DNA of 64,000 nt from Lagopus muta (Eukaryota; Chordata; Aves; Galliformes; Phasianidae), in contig NC_064434.1 of NCBI RefSeq assembly GCF_023343835.1, positions 9,343,505 through 9,407,504 on the forward strand. Direction: 5' to 3'. The position numbers were made by a program, and so were the translations under genes. Positions 11,346 through 22,515 of this stretch are shown here, piece by piece. The notes under the pieces were generated by a model. It was not told the origin of the DNA and did not search any database. It saw only the letters and a list, made by a program, of their open reading frames with translations. Within the stretch, counting starts at the first letter, position 1, and each line of letters begins with the position of its first letter.

Positions 11346-12714
11346 TTGAGAAACACTGACTGCAACTTGAGTGTGACCACTCAGTGGGTTATGCTCTAAA
11401 AGACAGGCCAGAATGCAAAAGCAGAAAGGAAAGTGATGCCTGAAGCATTCTTCACTCCGTCATTTCTGAGCTTCTGGGCATGCGTCTTTGCTGCTTAGGT
11501 GTTGTTCATGTGTGTTTATACATAGGTAATTCACACATACACGCCAAGACTTGTGCACACAGGAATGCTCTTTCCATCTACTTCTCCTCTTGTTTCTCTG
11601 CTCACTCACTGTCATCTCACAGTACAACAACCAGAGCACAGCCCATGAAATTAAACAGTAGGAATTAATGACCAACCTTTAGAAGAAAAAGGTGGTCGTT
11701 TATCTGTCACACACTCGAGCCATAGTTTTGCTGCTTGAAGGACAAATTTGACATGGTTGCTCGATCCTCAGAACAGAGGGGCTGTTGCATTACCTTTGCT
11801 CTCACTGCTAGCTCATAAACCTAACACCACCCATTTATTTTACAGCCCTGGGTCTCGATCCATTTTTAGCAAAAATCACTGCCTCGTACGGAATGAGTCA
11901 CATACACAAAGACCCTGATGATATTCATCTAACTATTCAACAAAGTGTGAGATTGAGCTCCTCCAAGCTGCTAAACTGACTCACCCCGATGCGCAGACTT
12001 ATCACAGCCGGTCCAATGTCAGTACTAGCCTCAGTTGTACAAAATCAGGGCTTGCCATCGCCTGTCACTGAGCCAGCTGAAGCTCTCAGAAGTGTGGAGC
12101 TACATTGCAAGCTAAGGCTAGCTTGACATCTGGCCAGTGGCTGGCAATGAGCGCTGCAGGAATTGAGCCTGACTGATGTGACAGCATGTGCTCTTAGCAA
12201 ATCTGTGGATGGCAGTGGGTTACAGGGTGGCTGGCATGCCAAACAGCAGAACTTCAGTCCAGAGGGAAACGGAGGGCAATGCTGACACTCTTGTTTTCCT
12301 CAGAGCCCAGGACGGAAAGGGCTAAGCACAGGTCCCAGGGACCTGGAGCTCCTGGGCAGACCACCACGATCTCACAGCGTACACACAGATGAAACCACAG
12401 GGCTCTGCCTGGCATCTCGTTTGTCTCAGGCTGTACCATTGAACAGTAGGGATGCGCTGCCTCTTTCTGACACTTCTACTGTAAATATCCAACGAAGGAA
12501 AAAGAAATTCCGATTTGCATACGCTGGGATCGAAGTAAATAAGTAAACATTTTGGAAAGTGAGTGCACGTACGCATAGCCACCCATGCATACATTGAAAC
12601 CTCCCATCCAAGGAGAGATGAGCCTGATGTTGGTTGTTTATGTTCGTGCAGTAAGAATTCTATGGGGTGAAAAACAGAATCAACCACATCAACTCACTTC
12701 ATTTCAATGTCCGT
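11346..12714. other. Intergenic DNA, no feature recognised
   Basis: No recognisable repeat or gene. Short minus-strand open frames at 12045-12687 lack similarity and splice context. Confidence 0.4.
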
Positions 12715-12720
12715 TTTATT
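12715..12720 (-). terminator. Candidate poly(A) signal on the minus strand
   Basis: TTTATT on the plus strand reads AATAAA on the minus strand. It is followed on that strand by GTGAGTTGATGTGGTTGATT, a GT-rich element of the kind found after cleavage sites. It would serve the orphan exon or a long transporter 3' UTR. Confidence 0.4.
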
Positions 12721-12915
12721 GTAATCAATTTGCTGTTTGTGAGCTTTCAGCATCTCGTTTTGGCACTAAGCACCCGTGCTTGTAAACACTAGGCAACATA
12801 AATAAAATCTTATTACAGTAGTATCTACAGAAAATGAACTTGGTGCAAAATATGATACCTGCATCTTCTCAGCTTCCCTGCATCCGTGCACAATCCAGTA
12901 ATATACAAAGGCTGT

Positions 12916-13067
12916 CTATCCAAAGTGCTGAATCTGCTCTTCAGTATTTGCACAGAGAGAAAGGATGGGCGAAATGATGTTTGACTGGACCTTGGGAGAA
13001 ACATTCACATCTCCTGAGCGACCTTGAGGAAGCCACCCAATCCATCCTTTGATCTGTTCATCAAACC
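12916..13067 (-). CDS. Orphan terminal-exon candidate, function unknown
   Basis: On the minus strand a strong acceptor (TTTCTGTTTCTTAG, AG at 13069-13068) precedes an open stretch. After a split codon it reads FDEQIKGWIGWLPQGRSGD and about 30 more residues to a TAG at 12918-12916. About 200 bases further on is AATAAA followed by a GT-rich run. The phase requires one base from the preceding exon. None of the SLC7A15-like exons upstream ends in that phase, so it does not simply extend that gene. I do not recognise the peptide. It could be the last exon of an unannotated transcript, a spliced 3' UTR exon of the transporter gene, or chance. Confidence 0.3.
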
Positions 13068-13630
13068 CTAAGAAACAGAAATTATTTCCAAAAGGATGAT
13101 AACTGCCAGCTATCATTGTGCCTATGCTTGGACAAAAAGACTTCCTGCATCTGTGCAGCTGCTGTGTCACCACTTGGGAGGAGGAGTGACACAGCAGAGT
13201 GAGATTGCAGTCAGTTACACCGCTCTGAGACAGCTGGAGGATCGAGTGACCCTGTTCCAGGAATGGAGTGTTAAGTACAGGTCTGCAGAACAAACACTGA
13301 CAGAAAGGTGACCTCAATAATATTCGGTATTTTGAGAGACAACAAGACATTTTAGGGCCAAACACTCGGACCTTTTTAGGCTATTAGTTTCCTCAACTAA
13401 TAGAGGGAACTGGAATAGTGTTTTTGAGCACTTCCCATCTCATGTCAGAGGTCTTTCTATGGCACGTGTAGGGTGATTTAGTTTGAAATGTGGTGCGAGT
13501 ATGTTCTGAGACAGAGAAAGGACTGTTGTGACTGTGCACCTGAGGTTGGAAGGAACAAGGGAAAGCCACACTCCCAGAGATGATACCTGAGCAGACAGGG
13601 ATGTTTTGCTGTGAGCATGTATGCCCATGA

Positions 13631-13636
13631 TTTATT
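13631..13636 (-). terminator. Candidate poly(A) signal for the SLC7A15-like gene
   Basis: Minus-strand AATAAA about 405 bases after the transporter stop codon and the nearest hexamer to it. The downstream GT content is modest. Confidence 0.35.
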
Positions 13637-14041
13637 TACTGGAGAAGCAGCATGATCGCAGGGGGCAGAGCTAGGTGGAAATAGTGAAGGGCACTGCCAA
13701 GGATGGCTTAAGGTCACAGCCTGCTGTGGGATTAATACTTCACTGTCAGTCTTCTATTGCCTTACGGCTTGAAATACGAGAGCTAAAATTTAGATCTGCT
13801 CAGGATGGACAGCTGAAAAACACACATTTCTTTGGGAAATCTGCTGAGTGAAAGCTGAAAATGAGAAAAACAAATGCCCCAAATTCTAAGGAATTGTGAG
13901 AAGTCCTGGCTCCAGTCCCTCCCAGCTGAAACCTTTCGGTGACACTTTAATTCTATTCATTCTCCCTTCCAGAATACTATTCTCTGAACCTTGAAAACCA
14001 AAGTGTTGCAGTAAGTGAGGAAGGACCAGGAGGATGTTAAC

Positions 14042-14275
14042 TCAGTTCACATCGCTAGAGGTCGGAGCAACTTCCAGGAACAGCTGGAGATGCAAAGTGA
14101 CCCTCTGTAAGAAGCGGGGCTGGCACTTGAAGCGAACCAGGGGGAAGTAAAGGACAACACCGCTAAAAACGAACAGGGCTACGTAGAGAATCTCAATCTG
14201 GGGTTGGTCGATGATTGGAGCTAACACCAGGTACACGGCTGCCATCAGCACAACTATGGGGATGACAATGGGGAC
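14042..14275 (-). CDS. SLC7A15: SLC7A15-like coding exon 6 with stop
   Basis: Acceptor TTTCACAG, then [20 protein letters not shown] through helices 11-12 and a cytoplasmic tail ending TSSDVN and TGA at 14044-14042. The [15 protein letters not shown] segment matches ITMHLQMLMEVVP near the b0,+AT C-terminus. Confidence 0.88.
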   Translation of the reverse strand, partial: VPIVIPIVVLMAAVYLVLAPIIDQPQIEILYVALFVFSGVVLYFPLVRFKCQPRFLQRVTLHLQLFLEVAPTSSDVN

Positions 14276-17200
14276 CTGTGAAAACAGAACGTAAAGACAG
14301 CCCTGAATCTTGTGCAGAAAGCTTTTTAGATGAACAACTGCCGCAGCCTGATGGATTATCCAGAAATCACAGTTAATCCAGGCTTCCTGTTTCCCAGATC
14401 ACTCCTCCTCTAAAGCTGAACAGCCCTTCAAGAGCTACACCACGTGCCATAACCCCTGGTCTTCCCTGCCCTCCCAGACCTGAAGATGCAGACAGCTGTT
14501 TTAGTTCCAGATCTGCCCTTGCTCTCCAGACTACTTTGCATCCAAAACCTGAGCAATAGACAACACCCACATCGATGTGCCCAGATTGAATCTTAGCACC
14601 CTGGAGCCAAAAGGTTTCTTGAAGTGTTCACAGACAGGTGGACAAGGAACCTCAGAAACGATTAAATAGAATTATAGAATCGCCTGCTGCCTGGAGGAAC
14701 ACCATGAAACCCAAGAGGAAGCCTCAGCTCACTCATGGCATCAGGAGAAAAAGCAGATAACTCCCGATTTCTTTCCACTGAACTGATTAGTGGGGAGCAA
14801 ACCTCTCCCCTGGCCATGACAGAGGACTTGGGCTGTTCTGGCCAGCTTTTTTTCTCTTAGGTCAGGCTCTCTTACCTGGGCCATCTAGTCCAACCATCAG
14901 CCCCCCACCACCAATGCCCACTAACCACGTCCCTCAGTGCCACATCGACCCTTTTCTTGAATATCTCCAGGGATGGTGGCTCCATCGCTTCCCCAGGCAG
15001 CCTGAGCCAGTGCACATTATGGGATAGAACATGCAATAAAAAAAGGAAAATCACACCAAATCTGTAAGCAACAAACCCCAGCTCTTTCTCATTCCTCAGA
15101 AAGCTATCTTATTCGTTTGGATGGTCAAGGAAAAGGGCTAGGGGGCTCTATGTTATTACTTCACCTTGTAAGATCTTGGCAGGTCTGGTTTCTTGATTTT
15201 TAAATACAGGAGACCAGAAATAGTCATGCCATAGAAAAACCATGCTATAAAACTGGAAAAAAAAACAACATTAAATTTGGGGTGAGATCAGTCAACAACG
15301 TCAGTCCTGCTTTGCATGTCCCAAGTACACATATCTTCAATTAAAAAGGATAATATTGATATAAATTTAGTCATTCTTGCATTCGTTTCTTTTCCAGCAC
15401 AAATAATGCAAACCTCAGAATGGTCTGAATATGACAGATTCATTTCAATATGAGGATGAATCACAGCCAGTTAAGCATTCATTCAAAAGCATTCACGCGT
15501 TGCAGAGATCCTGGTTTATAAGATCTTTCTTCTCTCCTCCTCCCTCGTCAGCATCGGTCAAGAAGCAATAAGTCATGTTCAAATGAGTATTAAAAGAAAA
15601 TACTTTTGCAGAACGTCATCACCCAGCACTGCAGGGGGTGCAAAGAGAAAGGCCGTGCTCACCTGAAATAGGTCACAATGCTGGTGAAGTTTCCTGAGAT
15701 TATCATTATTAAAGACATTGCAGAGGTGAACAGCAGCGCAGGAGAAGGCGTGAGGCATCGCACGTGGGCCATGGACAAGATGTCAGGCTGCAAGCCAAAG
15801 CAGAACACTTGTCATGTCGTTGTCATGTTGTGGATGTGGGGATGTTGCTCATCCCCGCAGCCGCTGGGGGCAGTTCTGCCTGCAGCCACATCCACTCTGG
15901 CTCATCACATAAGCACCATGATCTAAAAGCTGTTCAGCTGTGAGGAATGTAAACATGAACCCTCCCAGCAAGGACATTTTGAGTCTCTCTGATTTCACAA
16001 CAGATTTGCTGGGTTTAGGCAGACAAGATGAGGTCTTCAAGCTACCAATGTGACAGATGAAGGCTGAGTCAAATCAGAGCTTTCCTGACCATCACCAGAA
16101 AAGCAGCCTGGCCTTCTCACAGTCCCACTCTCCTGCCCTCTGTCACATTGCTCTGAGACCTTTCCTGGTCCAACTGGAAAACGGGATGACCATTTCCAAC
16201 TTGCAACCAATGCAAGGGAAGATTGGTTCCAGAACATGGAGAGAATGGTAGGCTTTTTACTTCTCGGTTCATTGGGAATGCTTAATAGAAAGTCTGTTGA
16301 TTTTTTCCAATTTTTATTCTTATTTTACTTTTACTATCATGCAAGTTGTTCTGCTAGGCTCAGTCTGAGAAAAAGACTGAGCAAGAGGTCAGCTCTTAAG
16401 TCCAATATGGTGAAACTCAGACTGTGAACTGCTCAGCACAGAGCTTGCCACAATAACAGATGCTGTCATAGAATCACAGAATACTTAAGGTTGGGAAAAA
16501 CTACTAAGATCATCCAGTCCAACTGCCCACCCAGCACCAGTATGACCCACAAAACCATGTCCCTAAACACTGCTGTTTCTTGAACACCTCCAGGGACAGA
16601 GACTCCTCCACCTCCGTGGGCAGCCTGTGCCAACGCATCACCACTCCTTCTGAGAATAAATGTTCCCTAATACCCAACCTGAACCTCTCCTGGCACAATT
16701 TGAGGCCATTCCATCTTGACCTATAGCTGTTACGTGGGAGGAGAGACAGAACCCCACCTCACCACAGCCTCCTTTCAGGGAGTTATGGAGAGCCATAAGG
16801 TCTCCCCTGAGCCTTCTCTCCTGACTGAACAATTCCAGAGAGCGTCACCACTGAAGGAAGACACCAATTCAGTCACCTCCACCAACCTTGTCATTTATGT
16901 ACATGGAATATTCCCTGCAGTGCCAAAGGAGCGGAGCTGATGCAGAGTGCTATACTTTCCCCCTGAGTAGAAATACTGGATGGTGTGGGGAGGGAGAAGC
17001 AAAGCAGCAGCAAGCTCCATGAGGAACACAACACATCTCAAAGCAGAGGAGGTTGAATGCAGCGCAGCTCAAGTGCCAAAAGTGGAGCCAACTTCCAGAT
17101 GTAGCAGAAGCATCCAGACGTGTGTATATGTGCACCTCATATGTTGTATACATGTGTTTGTGTATGTGTGCACCTACTGGGAACATAGCTCAACCTCACT

Positions 17201-20200
17201 TTCAGCTGGACCTGGGCCGTGGGGCTGTGGCAGCCTGGCCACTGTTAGGCCAATGGATTCAGCCCTGCCTAACAAGACTATTTAAAAAACAAATCTAGGG
17301 AAGTTCCGAACATCAGTGTCACCTTGCAATTGCTGTGAAGAATATAAAGTTGCCCAAAGCAAACCAGATGTCCTTTTTGATTTCTTACCATATGACCTTC
17401 CCTTGCAGCGATGTAGCACACGCGGCCTCCACTAAAGAATGTGCCATTGGATGAGCCAAACGTAGACAGTGCCACTGACAGGGAGATGATCCATGCCCAG
17501 TTACCCAGGACTTTGTTCCTGAGGTGAGAAAGAATTTATGGCACAACATCCAGCTCGCGAGTGTACTGAATATTCATCCTAGAACCCAACAGCTCTCTTT
17601 ACTCCATTATTCTCATTGAACATTTTTTTCCAAGCTTTTCTACTGATTGAAAGCCTTCTCCTCACTCCCATAATATTTAGTTGCTAGGAACTTTGTCTTG
17701 TCTAGAACAAGCTTTTCTTCCTGCCTGGTGTATTTCCACCTAAATCTGTCCACACCGTAATGGTGGACACACAAAACTCACTGTTTTATGCGCATTTATG
17801 TTGCATGACTCCAGCAGATACTGCATTTACAGCCAACAGTATAAGAATGGAAAATGCAGAAAGGCTGTTATCACCATTAGAATTGTGTGGCATGAAGCCA
17901 TACGTACGCCTTTTCAGTATCACTTATCCCAAATATTCGAAAATCAACAGCTGGGCTTCCCAAAACTATGGCAGTTGCTCCCGTGCCACAGTCACTTCAC
18001 AGTTTACAAGTTTATAGTTCATAGTTTACACATATAGTTTACAAGTTTACTGTCCAGGTTACAGGCCTTCTGGATTTGGGTTATTAAGCCATTTGCCACA
18101 GTCAGAACTGAACATTTCCTTGTCTCGAAATGATGGAATCTGAGCACCTCTTACAATTGCAGGACTCCATTGCCTCAAGTCAGCAGTGTTTCTCCCTAGC
18201 AATCTTCTTTGTTTGAACAGGTTACAAAGCCTCACTGAACTGCCTCATGAGCCTTCTCTGCACTTCCTTTCTCACCACTCCCAATTAACACCTAATTTGT
18301 GAGCCCCCTCCTTTTTGACGCATCTTCTTTCCCTTCCTGATTCATCTTTTCACCCCAAAAGTGAGCTCAGGAGATTCAACAAATCCAAGTGCAAAGTCTT
18401 GCACCCAGGTCGAGGCAACCTCCACTACCAATACAAACTGTGAGATTAAAGGATTGAGAGCAGCCCTGCTGAAAAAGACCTGGGGGTACTGATGGATAGG
18501 AAGCTGGACATGAGGCCTCACAGCACAGAAAGCCAACTGTATCCTGGGCTGCATCCAAAGAAGCGTGGCCAACAAATCCTACCCCTCTACTCTGCACTGG
18601 TGAGGTCTCTCCTGAAGTACTGCATCCAGATGTGGAGTCCTCAGTATACAAAAGACATAGACCTGCTGGAGCGCATCCAGAGGAGGGCCACAGTGATCCA
18701 AGGGATGGAACATCTCTCCTATGAGAACAGGCTGAGAGTTAGGGCTGTTCAACCTGGAGAAGTTCACCTGATAGCAGTCTTTCATTATCTAAATGGCAGC
18801 TACAAGGAAGAAGGGGATAGACTCTTTAGCAGGGTCTGTGGTCACAGGACTAAGCAAAATGGTTTCAAGCTTAAAGAAGGTAGATTTATGTTGTATATAA
18901 GGAAAAATCTTTTACAGTGAGGGTGATGAGGCACTGGAACAGATTGCCCAGAGATGTGGACAGGCTGGACCAGCCTCTGAGCAACCTGTTCTAGCTGTGA
19001 ATGTCCCTGTTAATTGCAGGGGAGTTGGACTAGATGGCCTTTAAAGGCTCCTTCCAACTCTAAGGATTCTGTGATGCTTATGGAGGAATAAATGCACTTA
19101 AGTGCGATGTGTCCTCCTCTGGCTTCTTTATGCCTCTCATTTCCCTCCTTAATGGCCGAAATGGCTGCACCTCCTGTCACCAACCACAGGGAGCACACCC
19201 TCCTCAGCCCATGGCCATCCACCTGTCCTCAGGGCTTCCGGGTGCTGCTGAGATTCCTGATTGCTTCTTCAGTGCTTCTCCTTAGTTGTGTTTTTGGGGT
19301 GAAAAGATGAATCAGGAAGGAAAAGGAGATATGTCAAAAAGGAGGGAGCTCACAGATTAGTTGTTAATTGGGAGTGGTAAGAAAGGAAGTGCAGAGAAAG
19401 TTCATGAGGCTGCAGTTTAGTGAGGCTTTGTTACCTCTTCAAACAAAGCATCAGACCTTTAAAAGTCTTTGTAATTACATGAAATGCTGTTAGAGAACAT
19501 ACCTAGCAAGAGCTCGTTTAGATAAGCTGAAGGTGTTGTGAAAAGCACACAGCAGCAAAGCTGCTGCTGACTTTTTAGGGAGAGAATGAGCAGCAACATA
19601 ATCTCTGGATATAATGTGTCATGGTTTCTGCCAGCCAACTCACTGGGGAGATCATGGATTCTGTGTCTTAGAAATACTTAGGCTGAAGTTGGGTGTTCTG
19701 GTGGAAGAGCACCTGGTTCAAAGCCATCGCTGCCTATATTTCTCACGAAGGTCCTTTCCTTCCTATCCTAAAACCCTCGGTGTTCAATACCACCAAACTG
19801 ATTCTGTGGAACAGCTCAGGCTGACGGAAGGTGCAAATAGTTTGTAAGCAGATGGGGAAACTGAACCAACGCGCTTTTGTCTCACCCCCAAATCACCGTC
19901 ACTGCATTTGTGGGGCAGCACGCTGTCCTCTCCACTTCTCTGCAAAACATAGGATATATGTATGGATATATATCTGGATATGTATCTGAGCTGGGCTTAT
20001 GTGAGAACAGCACCTAAATCTCCCAATATTCAGGGGAGAACCTGTGTTTTGCTAGACCACATGGGCTGTGTTACCACAGGCAGAGCTCACCCCCAGGTGA
20101 CGGCCACAGCTCCTGAAGTCAGCAGCTCAGATGGAGCCATGGCCGCAAAGTAGCTGATGTTTACCAGCAAATACAGGCATGTAACCAAAGGAATAGCAAT

Positions 20201-22365
20201 CATCACAGCTCTGGGAAGGGTCACCTGGGAAAGGGATGACAAGAGTGTTAGATGCAGCATGTTTACGCTGTTGTTTTGTCTTTGCTATGAACTGAAACAC
20301 ATTTGCTCACAATACTTTTCCCAGACTTATACCCAGATTCATAAGGAAGTTTTTACACCAATCTCCCGTACTATTAGGCTGTACATTTCAAAAGCTGTTC
20401 CTCAAAATAAAACAAATCATATTCAAAACATTTTGCTTCATAGATGCCCAGGAAGTCTGTTGCACACTTGTTGATTATTTTCATATTGGTTCATTTGCTG
20501 CGTATGGCTCCTGATGTGCTGCATCTCTGCACGAACATCCGATGGAAATGGGTGAAAAACCAGTGTGTGCTGCATCCTGTGTAACAGCACAAGGGAAATC
20601 TGCTCCAGGAAGGAATTATTTTGTTCTTAATGACAGAATACCACCTGTGTGCCCACAGACTACTTTAAGCTGCATCAATATCAGTAACTACTGCTTCGTG
20701 CAATTGAAAGAATGAGAAAAGAGCACCTAGTAGTCATCTCAGAGCCATTTTCTATTTAAAAAACATGAGATATCCATTTTTGTATTCCCCACTCTTACTG
20801 TAGGACAAGATAAGGCAATTCCTTATGTTGTTACCTCCACCCTGTCCAGGTCTGAAAATCAGTACACACAGTCCTGTGGGAGAGAGTGCCACGTGATTCT
20901 AGGATCTTTGCTTCCATTTAGATTAATATTCAACTGTGCATTTCCATTTAAACTGTAAAATCTTGCACACTGCACTGGCAGAAAGTGCAAGGTATCCATG
21001 CTGTGCTCACACAGCTTGACGGTGCTGTGGTGTCCCATCTGTGATCTGCACGGCACAGGGAGGGCTGATGTGAGATGCAAGTGAGCTACTTCAGTGCCTA
21101 CAGCATGGACCAAACAATGCCTAGAAAATAGATGATTAAAAACAAGGGTTGTTCAGAGGCTTAGATTCCCTTATCAGTGAGGCTCGGCCTGCTCTGGTTC
21201 CCCTCCATGCAATGAGGAGGGACAAGTGCTTTTCTGAAGCACGCATTACAGATTAGATCTTTTGAGGAATATGTGGTATTGAGAAACCATTAGCAGTAGG
21301 GTGGCTGCAGCACTTTTCTGCATAAATCTGGATATCTGGTGTGAGATGCTCTGAACTCTGAGGAAACTTCAACACCCAACCACCTAGAAGCTCTTTCTCC
21401 AGCCACTGAGATCTGGTAGCACTTTCTTCTGGATAGGCTGCTCTTTTCCTTTGAGCCTCATTTTTGTTTGTCCTGTCACGTTTCCAGACACATCCATAGG
21501 TGTCCTGCCCCACTACAACAGCAACAACAAAACAGCAGTTTTTCCCTGATGCCCTATCCTTCAGTTACCCACAGCAGCAAATTTGCATAACCACTGGGCA
21601 AATACAACGCAGCTCACTCACCTCAGGGTTCTTCAGTTCCTCAGTTACGTAGTTCAGGTTGTTCCAGCCATCGTAGGACCAGAGCCCCTGATAAAATGCC
21701 ACTCCGATCGTCCCAATACCTGCATTTGTGCCTTGAAAAGCATTCTGAAAGCTCTGAGTCTGCCCGTTGGCAAGCAGCACCAATCCGCCCACCACAATCA
21801 CCAGCAAAGCCAAGAGTTTGGCAGCTGTAAAAACATTCATAACAGACATCGCCAGCCTCACGTTGAGGCAGTTGATGATGGTTAGGACCAGGATGCAGGC
21901 AGCAGCTGTACATTTGATGACAACCTGCGGGGATGAGCATCCTTGGTAGAACGGCGCGACGGCGTATTCGGCAAAGCTCAGACAGACAGCTGCCAACCCA
22001 GCTGGTCTCACCAGGATGACAGAAGTGTAGGCGAAAAGAAAAGCAGGAAAGGAACCAAAGATCCTCAAGATGTAAATATATTCGCCTCCAGACTCTTTGA
22101 TCACGGTTCCAAGCTCAGCGTAAGACAGGGCTCCGAACGTGGCCAGCAGACCACACGCTGCCCACATGAGCAGGCTGCTGGCGGGGCTCCCCATGTGATG
22201 CAGCACCCACTCAGGGGACATAAAGATTCCCGAGCCTATCATGGTGCCTGCAATTAATGACACTCCGCTAATCAGGCCGACCTCTTGTTTCAGCCTTAAT
22301 TTCTCCCTTCCTTCACTCGGATCTGCGGATGAATGAGGCGAATCTGATGTTTGCCTTCTCCTCAT
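14042..22365 (-). CDS. SLC7A15: SLC7 light-chain amino-acid transporter, b0,+AT/arpAT-like (six coding exons)
   Basis: Joined exons 22365-21622, 20224-20091, 17518-17389, 15787-15663, 15252-15165 and 14275-14042 give 1455 bases, 484 residues plus stop, with every junction in phase and GT-AG. The product aligns end to end with b0,+AT (SLC7A9, ~487 residues) and should have 12 membrane helices. Visible marks are the unwound helix 1 motif GSGIF (44-48), the light-chain signature [17 protein letters not shown] (71-87), SGGEY (92-96), and C143 in APFYQGC. C143 sits where b0,+AT has the cysteine that disulfide-links to the heavy subunit (rBAT or 4F2hc). Such proteins are plasma-membrane amino-acid exchangers. 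Placement beside PUM2 and the b0,+AT-like sequence suggest SLC7A15 (arpAT, aromatic-preferring), a pseudogene in humans. Family assignment is firm; choice of member rests on synteny recalled from memory and could be wrong. Confidence 0.82.
14876..15025 (-). mobile_element. CR1 LINE short fragment
   Basis: Reverse-strand CR1: GGCCATCTAGTCCAACCATCAGCC, then CTCCAGGGATGGTGGCTCCA and CAGGCAGCCTGAGCCAGTGC. The tail and body ends are missing. Lies in the last transporter intron. Confidence 0.75.
15165..15252 (-). CDS. SLC7A15: SLC7A15-like coding exon 5
   Basis: Acceptor TTTCCAG, completes the split serine, then [20 protein letters not shown] to RSYK before GTGAAG. Matches SFAAWLFYGLTILGL of b0,+AT (helix 10). 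Confidence 0.87.
15663..15787 (-). CDS. SLC7A15: SLC7A15-like coding exon 4
   Basis: Acceptor TTGCAG, then [20 protein letters not shown] and on to SIVTYF plus two bases, donor GTGAGC. Corresponds to the helix 9 region; an NFT sequon lies in the loop. Confidence 0.87.
16466..16850 (-). mobile_element. CR1 LINE 3' fragment
   Basis: Starts CATAGAATCACAGAATACTTAAGGTTGG and continues in reverse CR1 order to AGGTCTCCCCTGAGCCTTCTC. Lies in a transporter intron. Confidence 0.88.
17389..17518 (-). CDS. SLC7A15: SLC7A15-like coding exon 3
   Basis: Begins with the last base of a split codon, then [20 protein letters not shown] and on to YIAAREGHM, donor GTAAGA. The [11 protein letters not shown] segment matches the helix 8 core AANGTCFTAGR of b0,+AT. 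Confidence 0.88.
18207..18360. repeat. Left arm of a ~155-bp inverted repeat
   Basis: Reads CTTTGTTTGAACAGGTTACA to CATCTTTTCACCCCAAAA. The reverse complement of 19292-19448 matches it over its whole length with about 13 substitutions and one 3-base gap by eye, roughly 91% identity. It abuts the 5' end of a CR1 copy at 18361. Confidence 0.9.
18361..19076 (+). mobile_element. CR1 LINE fragment between inverted arms
   Basis: Sense CR1 from ATTCAACAAATCCAAGTGCAAAGTC in ORF2 (frame at 18492-18920) to the 3' end TTCCAACTCTAAGGATTCTGTGATG. It is 5'-truncated exactly where the left inverted arm ends, and the ORF2 frame is broken. Confidence 0.9.
19292..19448. repeat. Right arm of the ~155-bp inverted repeat
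   Basis: TTTTGGGGTGAAAAGATGAATC to CTCTTCAAACAAAG, inverted relative to 18207-18360. About 215 bases of ordinary sequence separate it from the CR1 3' end. Confidence 0.9.
20091..20224 (-). CDS. SLC7A15: SLC7A15-like coding exon 2
   Basis: Acceptor CCCAG, then [20 protein letters not shown]... to AVTWG, 44 codons plus two bases, donor GTGAGC. Matches the helix 7 region of b0,+AT (PLVTACYILMNVSYFTVM). Confidence 0.85.
21622..22365 (-). CDS. SLC7A15: SLC7A15-like coding exon 1
   Basis: Codes residues 1-248 in one uninterrupted block, from the cytoplasmic N-terminus ([10 protein letters not shown]) through about helix 6, ending TEELKNPE before a GTGAGT donor. The chosen ATG has A at -3 and lies seven bases after a CAG that can act as acceptor. 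It leaves 29 residues before GLISG, as in b0,+AT. The frame stays open a further 50 codons upstream, but that part does not look like the family. Confidence 0.85.
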
Positions 22366-22515
22366 TGTGGACCTGTTAGGAGATGTTTCTTCAGAGGCAG
22401 TACGGAATAAGACTGAGTCATTTGAATAAGAACCACCTAAGGTCTTGAAGGTTAAGTTAATAATTATAAGAGTCACACTGTTAAGGAATGGACATGCTCT
22501 TCCCCTGTTTTGCAT

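Noticed and set aside
18492-18920. 142-codon open frame
   Set aside because: CR1 ORF2 remnant inside the fragment between the inverted arms.
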